IMG/VR virus record: IMGVR_UViG_3300021356_000135
Span: 1 to 26,984 of that record
Reading direction: 5' to 3' (one strand)
Length of the DNA stretch: 26,984 bases
Source of the DNA: a virus
Positions within the stretch are counted from its first letter, which is position 1, and every line of letters starts with the position of its first letter. The translations under genes were made by a program, and so were the position numbers. Below, piece after piece: positions 1 through 9,400 of this stretch. The notes beneath the pieces were generated by a model that had not been told where the DNA came from, did not search any database, and worked only from the letters and a program-made list of their open reading frames with translations.

Positions 1-309
1 CAGGAAGGTGCCTATTCTCCCACCACGGGCAAAATGTCTGCCGGGCTATACTGGGACACCAAAACGTCCACATACTCCTCCCAGACCCCTCCTAGAGTGC
101 CGCTAATTCAAAAACCAGCAAAGGCCAGAGAAACAGATTGGGGGCAAACGGTCCAGACCCGTTACCTCATCCAGCCCATTAGCGGAGTAAGTCCAAAGTC
201 TTTGGTAGGTGCAGAGTTGGAGGTTCAAGGAACAAAGTTTCAAATCATGGAAGCACTAGGAACGAGTCTAGGAGCAGACCAAATAATCTGGGAGTTGGGA
301 TGCCAGTAG
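1..309 (+). CDS. Partial gene, candidate head-closure / head-tail connector protein
   Basis: The reading frame is open from the first base of the window, so the true start lies upstream; an in-frame ATG at 34 is probably internal. 102 codons are visible. The C-terminal part (GVSPKSLVGAELEVQG and following) looks like a small beta-rich domain. I do not recognise a family by motif. The role is inferred from gene order: in siphoviruses the gene just before an HK97 gp10-like protein and the tail terminator is commonly the head-closure protein that seals the connector. The stop overlaps the next start (ATG at 300), which suggests translational coupling. It could instead be another connector component. 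Confidence 0.55.
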   Translation, partial: QEGAYSPTTGKMSAGLYWDTKTSTYSSQTPPRVPLIQKPAKARETDWGQTVQTRYLIQPISGVSPKSLVGAELEVQGTKFQIMEALGTSLGADQIIWELGCQ

Positions 310-743
310 GGAATAAGAAAATCTGGAAATCCAATTTAAAGAAGGCTGGGGAAATCTACAGAGAGAAGAAACTGTCCCAAGTCCGTGCCGTAACCCTGCA
401 AACACTCCGGGAAGTAATGCTGGGTTCCCCAGTAGACACGGGCAGATTTAGGTCTAATTGGATGGTGTCCGCAGGAAAGAGAAACAAGGTCCTAAATGAG
501 ACTTACCACAAGGACAATAAAAGCGGAAAGAAGGACCAACCCGTTTCCGTGGATGAACTACAAGAAAACCAGAAGGAAATAGCAAAGCTAGGGGACCAAG
601 AGAAGCTATACATATCCAATAATCTGCCATACGCCCAAAGACTGGAAGAAGGACATTCTAGCCAGAACAAAGGGTTTTTTAGACGGGCCAAAGAAAACGC
701 AAAGGCACGGTTTGCGGTGCTGGATGATGTGGTAGTTAAATGA
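300..743 (+). CDS. HK97 gp10-like head-tail joining / tail component
   Basis: 147 residues. The segment SPVDTGRFRSNW (about residues 42-53) is the typical signature of the HK97 gp10 family: an N-terminal amphipathic helix, then 'PVDTGxLRxSW'. A later segment, NNLPYAQRLEEGHSSQ (about residues 107-122), matches the family's usual 'NxxpYAxxlEyGhS' motif. These proteins act at the head-tail junction during tail joining. The gene overlaps both neighbours: it starts inside the end of the previous gene, and its TGA overlaps the ATG of the tail terminator at 740 (ATGA). The central part is charged and lysine-rich. Family assignment is fairly firm; the exact mechanical role is inferred from the family. 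Confidence 0.8.
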   Translation: MPVGNKKIWKSNLKKAGEIYREKKLSQVRAVTLQTLREVMLGSPVDTGRFRSNWMVSAGKRNKVLNETYHKDNKSGKKDQPVSVDELQENQKEIAKLGDQEKLYISNNLPYAQRLEEGHSSQNKGFFRRAKENAKARFAVLDDVVVK

Positions 744-1255
744 ATATAAACGATTTGGAACTAAGGTTTATGTCTTGGTTCTCAGATGCTTGGGGATTGA
801 GGACCCTAATCAATTGGTCCCAATTCAATGCCCCATATGATCTAAAGCAAACCATCCCATCCCAGACCATCCAGAGAGATGCACGGGGGCAAATGCAATT
901 TGACGAGGAAGGCAACCCCATCCTCACAGGGTACGAATACACCAAGTCCATCTTGGTGCCTAGTTTAGTTCAATTGACAGGCTCTTGGGACGAGTTCCCA
1001 CCAGAAGAGTCCGTGATTGAATACAAATACGCTTTTTACTCAAACCTCCTCACCAAGAGGATGCAGGGCACGGCAGAAGTCAATAGCCATGTCCAAAAAC
1101 TCCGGGAAATCTTGGAACTACAAACTCTACAGTTTGATGAGTTCTTGGAAGGTAGTGTCCACACGGATGTAGTGGAACAAAGGTCCGGATTTGTCACGGA
1201 CACGGGTGACTTCTGGGAAGTCCCTGTGATTACCAATTTAACCTTTATGTTGTAG
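740..1255 (+). CDS. Putative tail terminator protein
   Basis: 171 residues, starting at an ATG that overlaps the previous stop (ATGA). The N-terminal part (INDLELRFMSWFSDAW) followed by a short beta region and a long central helix resembles small tail terminator / tail completion proteins, which cap the tail tube and set its end. The position between the gp10-like gene and the tail tube gene is the classic place for the terminator in lambda-like and HK97-like gene orders. No catalytic motif is expected. Assignment rests mainly on size, gene order and the acidic alpha/beta look of the protein, so the family name is inference. Confidence 0.6.
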   Translation: MNINDLELRFMSWFSDAWGLRTLINWSQFNAPYDLKQTIPSQTIQRDARGQMQFDEEGNPILTGYEYTKSILVPSLVQLTGSWDEFPPEESVIEYKYAFYSNLLTKRMQGTAEVNSHVQKLREILELQTLQFDEFLEGSVHTDVVEQRSGFVTDTGDFWEVPVITNLTFML

Positions 1256-1264
1256 GATGCAACC

Positions 1265-2488
1265 ATGCCAATGAACAGTAAAACCCAACGGTCCCGGAAC
1301 CGGAAGCTATTTATACTTCCGGAGACAGTAGGAGGGACCCCAGTTTACCCAGCCTCAACAGATGCCTTTCTTGCGGTGGAGTTGTCAGACTTCTCCCAAG
1401 AAACGCAAACAGCCGAAATTAACGAGTATACAGACCAGCTATTGCTCAAACAGGAGCAAGTGGTTGGCTTTGGATACGCTAACCCTAAGATGACCCTCCA
1501 TCCACGTTTTGGGGCCACAGCAGGGGCAGACCCAGTAGAAGGGATTTTACTGGAAAACTTCTTTGGGAAGAAAACGGTAAATGCTGGGACAGACGTGACC
1601 TATACTTGGGAAGATCACGATGACACCCTCTGTGCTTGGCACCAGATCACGGATGTCATGCAGCAAGTAGCGGCAGGAATGGTGGTTTCAGAAATGAATG
1701 TAACCGTTTCAAAGCAAGAGTTGTTGTCCTATGAATTCACCATGCAGTCCAACAGGATTATGCATAATTCCCAGTGTGAGTTAGGGGCAACTCAACCAGC
1801 AGCAACCACGGGAGCAGGTTCTACCCTTATCCTAGATGCTGTTGCCTCTTACCTTTGCCAACCGGGAGCAAGATTTGATGTCTATGACGGGACCTCCGGA
1901 ACATTCATTGAAACCATTACGGTTACCAGCTATGGGGCCAATGACAACGAGATTGTTGCAGACGTAGTAAATGCTGTGAATCCGGGGGACGTTCTAAAGC
2001 CAACCCTCCCAGCCGGGACCTATTCCAGCCAGAAACCATTTGCACCCACAGAGGCTTCCATTTACTTGGGGCCAGCAAATGAGCCACGGGCTACCCTAAT
2101 GGTTCCGGGCATGAAGTTCTTGACAAGGGAAATGTCCATTTCCATGAATAAGAACATTAACACCCCTACGGAAGACGAGTTGAACGGTAGCCTTTATGGT
2201 GGGGCAGAGTATGAGATTGACAGCCCAACCATTGAGTTGTCCACCACGTTGAACTTGAGGCCAAAGACAGCCCGATTATTTGAGACAGCCAAGAAGGACC
2301 AGTTGCGTTCCTTGGCAATGGAGATACCTTTTGGAACCCGTAAGATTATTGTCTACGTTCCAGAGGTGTTCATGGTTGTGAGTGACGGGGGGGAAAATGC
2401 TGGAGCAATTCAGCAGCAAGTAGACTTCCGGATTTCTGCTGGAACGGCAACCAATGATGCTGGACGTTTTGAGTGGATTGTTGCTTGA
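1265..2488 (+). CDS. Major tail tube protein
   Basis: 407 residues with a start 9 bases after the terminator gene; TAGGATGCAACC before the ATG contains a weak AGGA ribosome site. The opening (RKLFILPETVGGTPVYPASTDAFLAVE) and the later GMKFLTREMSISMNKNINTPT segment fit phage tail tube proteins of the 'tube_2' type, which stack as hexameric rings around the tape measure. The protein is long for a tube protein. The stretch at about residues 175-260 (from ATQPAATTGAGSTLIL on) looks like an inserted beta domain, probably displayed on the outside of the tail. The gene is followed by a non-coding strip with a recurrent motif and then the tail chaperones. The role is well supported by order and composition. 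Confidence 0.8.
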   Translation: MPMNSKTQRSRNRKLFILPETVGGTPVYPASTDAFLAVELSDFSQETQTAEINEYTDQLLLKQEQVVGFGYANPKMTLHPRFGATAGADPVEGILLENFFGKKTVNAGTDVTYTWEDHDDTLCAWHQITDVMQQVAAGMVVSEMNVTVSKQELLSYEFTMQSNRIMHNSQCELGATQPAATTGAGSTLILDAVASYLCQPGARFDVYDGTSGTFIETITVTSYGANDNEIVADVVNAVNPGDVLKPTLPAGTYSSQKPFAPTEASIYLGPANEPRATLMVPGMKFLTREMSISMNKNINTPTEDELNGSLYGGAEYEIDSPTIELSTTLNLRPKTARLFETAKKDQLRSLAMEIPFGTRKIIVYVPEVFMVVSDGGENAGAIQQQVDFRISAGTATNDAGRFEWIVA

Positions 2489-2507
2489 TTTTTAACACGG
2501 GTTTAAA
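2489..2507 (+). promoter_or_regulatory. Recurrent intergenic motif, copy 1 (TTTTTAACACGG...)
   Basis: Directly after the tail tube stop the sequence reads TTTTTAACACGG followed by GTTTAAA. Nearly the same string stands before the gene at 12595, and a closely related one before the gene at 21878. In those two the motif ends exactly at the ATG; here the next start is 35 bases further on. It may be a translation-leader or RNA-processing element specific to this phage. Function is unknown. Confidence 0.5.
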
Positions 2508-2541
2508 TCTTTTTTAATCCCACGTTTTACGGTGCCCATCT

Positions 2542-3012
2542 GTGAGCAGGAAGCGACAACGAAGCAAGCAGAGGGGCATCTCCAATTTAAAGGCATTTGA
2601 GGCTATGGATTTAAGTTTTATGTCCGTTTCTACGGGCAAGATAAAGAAGCAAGTTCACGGGGTAGAATGGTCTTATAGGGTTCCGACAGCCCATGAAGAC
2701 GATGAATTCCAATCCATCCAACTCCGGATGATGACAGACGGCAAACCCCTTGCGGAAGCCTTCAACCGTACCTCCTCCAACAAGAAAGAAGACCCCAATA
2801 AAATTATTAACTTTTCTGCTCTTGCCCTCCGGAGGTTTGAGGCATTGGTTACCGGATGGAGTCCAGCCTTTACCGTAAATGGGAAGGAGTTGGAGTACAA
2901 CCAAGAGAATGTAAAGTTGATAGTGGAAGACCTCCCCAAACTGGCCCAACAGGTAGACAGTGCATTGTGGGCAGAGTACACGGAGTTTACAGAAGGGGAA
3001 CAGGGAAACTAG
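2542..3012 (+). CDS. Tail assembly chaperone, short form (lambda gpG-like)
   Basis: 156 residues in the zero frame, with a GTG start at 2542. A possible alternative start is the ATG at 2605, which has GAGG just before it. The protein is charged, with a basic N-terminus and a helical body, and ends in an acidic tail (EYTEFTEGEQGN). It lies between the tail tube and tape measure genes, the universal place for siphovirus tail assembly chaperones, which bind the tape measure before tube polymerisation. The last sense codons GGA AAC together with the preceding G form a -1 slippery heptamer immediately before the TAG, so a minority of ribosomes should make the longer fusion form. Confidence 0.82.
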   Translation: MSRKRQRSKQRGISNLKAFEAMDLSFMSVSTGKIKKQVHGVEWSYRVPTAHEDDEFQSIQLRMMTDGKPLAEAFNRTSSNKKEDPNKIINFSALALRRFEALVTGWSPAFTVNGKELEYNQENVKLIVEDLPKLAQQVDSALWAEYTEFTEGEQGN

Positions 3013-3413
3013 AGAATTGGATTAAAACCCAGACTGGGGACTTTTTCTTTACCGGACAGAGTCCGGAACATGGAGTGGATACAGAGACACCCTGTTTGTT
3101 GGGGTGGTGCTGTCAAGATGACGGTAATGTGTGGGATGAAGATGGAGTCCCCCCTCCTTGCGAGGTGTGCCCCCGTGCTGGGTTCCAGCTAACTTTTCAT
3201 AATGAGAGGTTGATTAGAGTCTGGAAGTTTTTGGACATGACGGGCCGGGACCGAATGTTTGACGAGGGTTTTCTACGAGAAGAGGCTGTTGAGGTTGCTT
3301 TGAATAGATACCGGATGAATTCAATTAGAAACTACGAAAACCTCCTATACCTAGACACCATGATTCTAGAACACCGGAGGAAAAACAAACCCAAGGAGAA
3401 AAAACAAAAATGA
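2542..3413 (+). CDS. Tail assembly chaperone, -1 frameshift fusion (gpGT-like)
   Basis: A second frame, without a start of its own that looks convincing, runs to 3413. It can be joined to the short chaperone by a -1 slip on G GGA AAC at 3003-3009, giving 156 + 134 = 290 residues. The added part has a cysteine-rich segment (CCQDDGN...CEVCPRAGF, four Cys in all), possibly metal-binding, then a charged helical C-terminus ending in KKNKPKEKKQK-like basic residues. In lambda the T domain of gpGT contacts the tube protein while G binds the tape measure; the same division of labour is inferred here. The reading frame before 3009 in this frame (from 2856) is a shadow of the G gene. Confidence 0.82.
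3003..3009 (+). other. -1 ribosomal frameshift slippery site GGGAAAC
   Basis: Read in the chaperone frame the bases are G GGA AAC followed by TAG, a perfect X XXY YYZ heptamer that differs from lambda's GGGAAAG in the last base. A Shine-Dalgarno-like AGAAGGGG lies just upstream (2991-2998). Downstream there are two small hairpins: CCC/GGG at 3028-3038 and a perfect CCGGAC-AGA-GTCCGG at 3052-3066. The second is further away than usual stimulators, so its role is uncertain. Confidence 0.85.
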
Positions 3414-3457
3414 TTCCCTCCTACTCCTTGGCTCTAACAAATCCGTGACAGCATAAA

Positions 3458-6400
3458 ATGGCAACAGACACCCAACTAGAACTAGGGTTAGATATTAAGC
3501 GAATGCTAAAGGAGTTGGACAAACTCCAGAAGCGTTTTGAGAAGGAACTACCCCAAGCAATAGATAAGTCTGAAGATGCTATAGAGGACTTTGAGGATTC
3601 CGTTGACAAGTCCATGAAAGGGGCAACCCAGTCCACCAAGCAACTGGGTAGAGGCTTCCAGAACATGGGCAAACAACTGGACAAGATGGACCAGAAGTTT
3701 AAGTCAATGGAAAGCTCATTGGGAAGCCTAAAGAGGGGGTTCCGTGGGCTAACTACAGTGGTGGGCACCTTCATGGCTGGGTTTGCCGCTAAGTCTTTTG
3801 TCCAGTTTGGTGCCGATTACGAAAGGACAATAGGACAATTAAAAAGCATAATCTCCGGTTCCTCAAAGGATTTAGCCGGGGACATGATGGTCTTGCGGAA
3901 GGCCATTAGGGAAACTGGAGCAACCACCCACATTACAGCACAGGAAGCCGCAGAAGCTGCAAAAGCCCTTTCTGCATTGGGCATGAATGCAGAGGACACC
4001 GCAGGAAATTTGCAGTTGATGGTAGAGGCAAGTGCCGCATTGAGTGCCCCCATTGATGAAGTGGCCCGGATTGTCAAGAATCAGCAAAACATCTTCCGTA
4101 TTTCCTCCCGTGAAATTGCCAACACCCTTGTTGGTGCCTATCAGTCGAGTGCTGCAAATCTAGAAAAATTGGATGTAGCTTTCCGGAACGTTGCTAAAGA
4201 TGCAGCAGGGGCCGGGATGTCCTTTGCTCAAGTCACGGGTGCCCTTGGTTACCTAATAGACCGTGGTGAGTCTGCAATGTTGGCAGGAACCCGTCTAAGG
4301 GGGGTAATAGTACGTTTAGAAAAGCCCACAAATATAGCTAAAGAGCAGATGGAAAGGCTGGGGGTGTCTTTTGATAGTATCAAGGACGATGACATGCCCA
4401 CCCGATTTAAGAAGATAGCGGCAGCATTAAAGCAAGTGGGAAGTGCCACAGAACGGTCCCGGATTCTCTCCAATATGTTTGGAGCAGAAACAAAGGGGGT
4501 AGCCCAGACGATTATAGAAGGCTACATGGAAGGCACAGACGTAATTGACGGGATGGCTAAGAAGTTTGTAGAAGCTGGTGATGCTGCTGACGCTTACAAG
4601 AAGATTGTGGACGATGTCCAAGGGGCTATGGATAACCTCACCAGTGCGGTGCAGGACCGTTTACTGGAAGTGTGGAAAACCTTAGAACCGATTATTAAAA
4701 GAGTCCTCAACCAAGCCACAGACTTTATACGGTCCTTGACCAATGAGGACATATACAACTTCATGGAAACGGTGGGGGTTGGGCTAATCAAGGCCGGGAC
4801 AGCCTTCTACAACATCATAGCCAATGCAGTAAACGCAATCACAGGGTTTGTAAATTCTGGTGGGTTCCAAAAGGTCCTTGCAGTAGGGGCCAAGATTGTA
4901 AAAGTCACATTTGGGCAGACAGAGGTTTCAGAGATACGGGAGTTACGGGACGAGATTATCCCGGCATTGGAAGCACAAATAAAAGCAGATGAAAAGAACC
5001 TTGGGAAATTAGGAAACGGGATTATTTCCGCAATTCAAGACACTGCACAAAAGGGATTAGAAGGGATTGGGATTGGAGGAAGGGATGGGTTTAATCTGGG
5101 GATGATGACGGATGCCAGTGCTTACACCCAGTTGGAAAGAGCAAAGGAACGTCTAGCGGAGTTAATGAAAACCCACGGGAAGGTAGAGCAGGATTCCACC
5201 ATCATGCCTACGGTGGGATCAGACAGCACAGCAGACCTGTTAAGTACCTTCCAAAAGCACATTGCAGAGATGAGGAAGAACAACATTCTCATGAAGGGAA
5301 TGAACCCCTCAGATGCCAGCAACAAGTCACCGGGCCAAGCTAATGTGGATTATGGCACCAAGAGTGGGCTGGATGAGGCCGCAGAGGACGGGGAAGGGGA
5401 AGGCAAGGGTAAACTAAAAAAGGACAAGGACGGGGATTTTGTAGTCCCAGACAGCATTAAAAGTTTAATCCCAGACTTGCAAGCATTCAAAGCAATGCAT
5501 GAGGACGTACAAAAGCAAGTCATTGAGTCCATGATGGCTTTGAAGGGTGAGACAGAAAATGTATTAAGGTTGGATGCTGACAGACTAGCAGCACAACAGG
5601 TGATAGCCCAAGCAATGGCTATTCAAGCCGAACACTTCTCCAAACCTGCATTGATGCAAGCCCAGCTAGCAGAGAATGCGGAAGTCCTACAAAACATTTT
5701 TGAAGACACTGAAGACGTTCAAGACAGGTTTGTCCAGTTACTGGAAGTCCGGAGACAGTTAGAAAGCCAGATTGCAGGGGCAAAGAAGGCGGACACGGTG
5801 GAGTCCTTGAAACATGCCCAACTCCTTTATGGACAACTGGAAGGGGTGATAGCGATAACGGATGCCTACGAAAAGCAGATGGTGAGTGAGGCCAAGGCCA
5901 CATTGGAAGCAAAGAACAGGACAGCCTTTATGGATGCCCAAGTATCTTTGCTCCAGACAGTCCAAGACAAGATGGACAGCAACCTGTCATTTGCGGAGAA
6001 ATACAAGTTATTGAATGAGGCAAGCCAAGCCGTAGAGGAATTAGCCTTAGCCAATGCAGAGGGGATGACAGCAGAGATGAGGGCACAACTGGACAGTCTC
6101 CAGAAAGCCCTTGGTCTGGAAGAGAAGTTGTTAGGGATTAAGGTAAAGCAAACGGAGGAAGAGAAAAAGCAGCAAGCAGAGGCTAAGAAGGCCAACTCTA
6201 CAAAAGCCATTGAAGCAGGGATGAGGGCTTTGGGGATGAATGCCCCAGAGGGAGAGCAGTCTGGGGAATCCAAAGCAATGGTTGCTGGCATTGCTCAAAG
6301 TGGCCCCAATGCTTCCAGAGGGATGAACATTGTAAATTCTGCTACACCCCAAGAAGCTGCAATTAAGTTGGTCATGTCCAACGAGAAGGTAAAGGAAGGG

Positions 6401-9400
6401 CTGGACAAACTCTTTGGAGCAATCTTTAAGCTAGTAGACCCCTTACTGGACATGATTGGGCCAATGCTTGGCTCTGTAACAGAATTGGTTGAAGCATTTA
6501 AACCCCTTACACAAGCACTAAAACCCATTGGCAAGCTAGTTCAAGGGGCATTTATTAAAGTAATGAAGGCTCTGACAACAGCAATTAAACCCCTTGTCCA
6601 TGTCCTTGCTCAAGTTGTTAGTATTTTTGGGGCAATCTTTGGAGCAGGAGGTGGGGGTTCTGGTTCCTTTGGAGATGGGATTGAAGACTTAGAAGCGGCA
6701 CTAGCCTCTGTCCGGGGTGCCTTGGAGGAAATGAAGTTTGGGGACATGAACCCAGCCAGTGCAGTAGAGAAACTGGGAGAAGCACAGCAGAAATACGATG
6801 AACTAAGAAAGAAAGCCTTTGCAGGAGATGCAACCCAAGAAGACATAGAGAAGTTTGTAGATTTCTCCAAAACCTATTTGGAATTATCCAAGGACGTAAA
6901 CAAATCCAGTAGCAAGTACGTCAAGGACTTCAACAAGGTAAACAAAGACCTAAAGAGCATGGAGAGTGCCCTAGAGGGTGCCATAGGTGGAGGGGAAGAC
7001 GAGGGGGGAGGATTTGGTTTAGATATAGGGGCAATCTTAGAAAAACTCTTGGGATTTATTGGCAAACTGGCCCAAGCCTTTGTGGAAGCGGTTAAAGGTC
7101 TACTGGAGGGGGCATTTAATCTTCTTGCTTATATTGCTCAAGCAGTAATAGACAAAATTCGAGAAGCACTAAAGCCAGCATGGAACCTAGTTAAAGACTT
7201 GGCAAAGGCTGTCTGGGACAAGATTGTTGAGGCTTTAAAAGGGGCTTGGAACATTCTGGAACAACTAGCCCAGTTAGTTTGGACAGTGGTTAAAAGTTTC
7301 TTTGAAGGAACTTGGAATTTATTGGAAAGGTTGGGCCAGTGGGTTTGGGATGTGGTCCGTAAGTTCTTTGCTGGTTATTTAAGTTTGCTGACCAAGTTCT
7401 ACACCTTCATTTGGGAGAAGGTAAAAGAGTTCTTTGAAGGGACGGTTAACTTGCTCCAACAACTTGCCCAGTTTATCTGGACCACAGTAACCACTCTCTT
7501 CCAAGGTGCTGTCAATCTGCTTGCCCAGTTTGCCCAGTGGATTTGGGACAAGGTGGTTTCCTTCTTCCAAGGCTATCACAATCTGCTGACAAGGTTGGTG
7601 ACCACGATTTGGAACAAGGTGGTGGAGTTCTTTAAAGGCTACCACAATCTGCTAGTTAAGTTTTACACCTTCATTTGGGAAGTGACCAAAAAATTCTTCA
7701 CAGGAGCATTCAACCTTCTAGCCCAGTTAGGCCAGTTTATCTGGGGTGTGGTTCAACAGATGTTTAAAGGCGGATGGTCTTTAATCTCTCAAGCCATGCA
7801 GTTGTTGCAAGGCATATTGACCAAGGCATTTTCTGGAGGATATAGCCTATTTAATCAGATTAAGGACCGGATTCTTGGCTTTCTGTCCGGTGGTCGAAAC
7901 ATTATTCAAGAGATAATAAACAAGATTTTAAAAGCCCTTGGAATCAATGGACAGCAAGGAGAAATCCCCATCCTACCAAACCCGTTTCATGCCATTTTTG
8001 GAAGCAGGGGAGGACCCAAGCATTTCCTATCCATAAAGTACAAGTTTGGAGAAGGTGGGGACGTTCCAGAATTTGGAAGAGGTGGGGACACGATTTCCGG
8101 AGGGATGGCAAAAGGACCCTCCCACCAGAGTGGAATGTTGGGGATGACCAAGGCCGGGGCACCGTTTCTCTTTGAGGGTGGTGAATACATTGTAAACAAG
8201 AGAAGTTCCCAATTATTGGGGAATGATTTCTTAGCCAGAGCAAACAGTGTTAAATCTGGACAGCAGAAAAACAACTTTTTAAACAGTATTCTTTCCAAGG
8301 CTTGCCCGGATTGCATGAAGGGGGCACTCCCTCAGTTTGCAACTGGTGGCTCATTATATAGCCCATTATTTGGGGCATTAAATGATTTACCCTCTCCTCC
8401 ACCTACCACAACTGCACCCCCTTCCCAGTATGTTGCACCCTCCGGAGGTGGCTTTAATTGGCTTAATAGTGCCAGTGGAAACATTAACTTATTCAGTCTA
8501 GCCAACCCCCTCAAAGGAATTGCAGGGCCTAGAGGTGGTTGGTCTGGGAAACTCAGCTACGATTTAGCAAGGGGATATTTTAAATTAAATCAAAACCTAG
8601 TGTCCTTGGGTGTTGGCGGAACTCCTCCAAAGGATTATCTCCAGAGTGGACCCTACATTGACTTTGTGGACCAATTCTGGGGTAACGAGCATTCCGTTGA
8701 TTTGTTAAATGTTGCCAACCCCTTGCGACACATAGCAAACCAAGCAAGTGCCTTGTGCATGGGGGATGGTGGACTACTCCCAGAGTTTGCAATGGGTGGA
8801 AGAGTTCACCGGACAGGAAGCGAGTTTGATTTGCCGGAATATGGCTTAGGTAATTTTAATCCAGTAAAGATCCTTACAGACAGTGTAAGGGGGGTAACCA
8901 ATACTATCCAAAGTGGTGTGCAAGCGTTGACTAATGCAGTAAGCCCAGCATTAAACGGATTTTTGAAAGGGATTGGGGTTGACGATCTAACAGAATTTGC
9001 TCAAGGACTGGCGAACGGTTCTATTGATATTGTAGACACGTTGATTAAGGAGGGGGGTAACTGTCTCTCTGACCCAGTGAAGTGCGTTAAAGATTGGTTT
9101 GGAAAGGCAAGCGAGTTATGCAAAGACGCAATGGGTGCCCTTGCTCAAGCCGTAGGACCAGAACAGTTAAAAATGGGGCTGGATTTTAATAGCTTAGACT
9201 TCTGGAATGCCAAGGTAGACGCAAATTTTGGAGGGGATGTCCTCAAGTTACTCAATACCGGATTTTCAGCAGTAAGTTCAGTCTTCTCCGGATTCACGGG
9301 AGTTGAGAAAAAAGATTGGCGGAAAAATGCTGGGTTTGCTCCAAACAATGTTCCCGTTTCTCCCAAGAGTTCTTCCAGTATTACCCCAGAGGTTAGTCCA

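Noticed and set aside
2856-3008. Separate start for the T part of the tail chaperone
   Set aside because: The ATG at 2856 lies in the shadow of the G gene; the protein-like sequence only begins at the slippery site.
7379-7645. Minus-strand frame opposite the tape measure repeats
   Set aside because: It repeats every 22 codons only because the plus-strand repeats do; no start signal or family.
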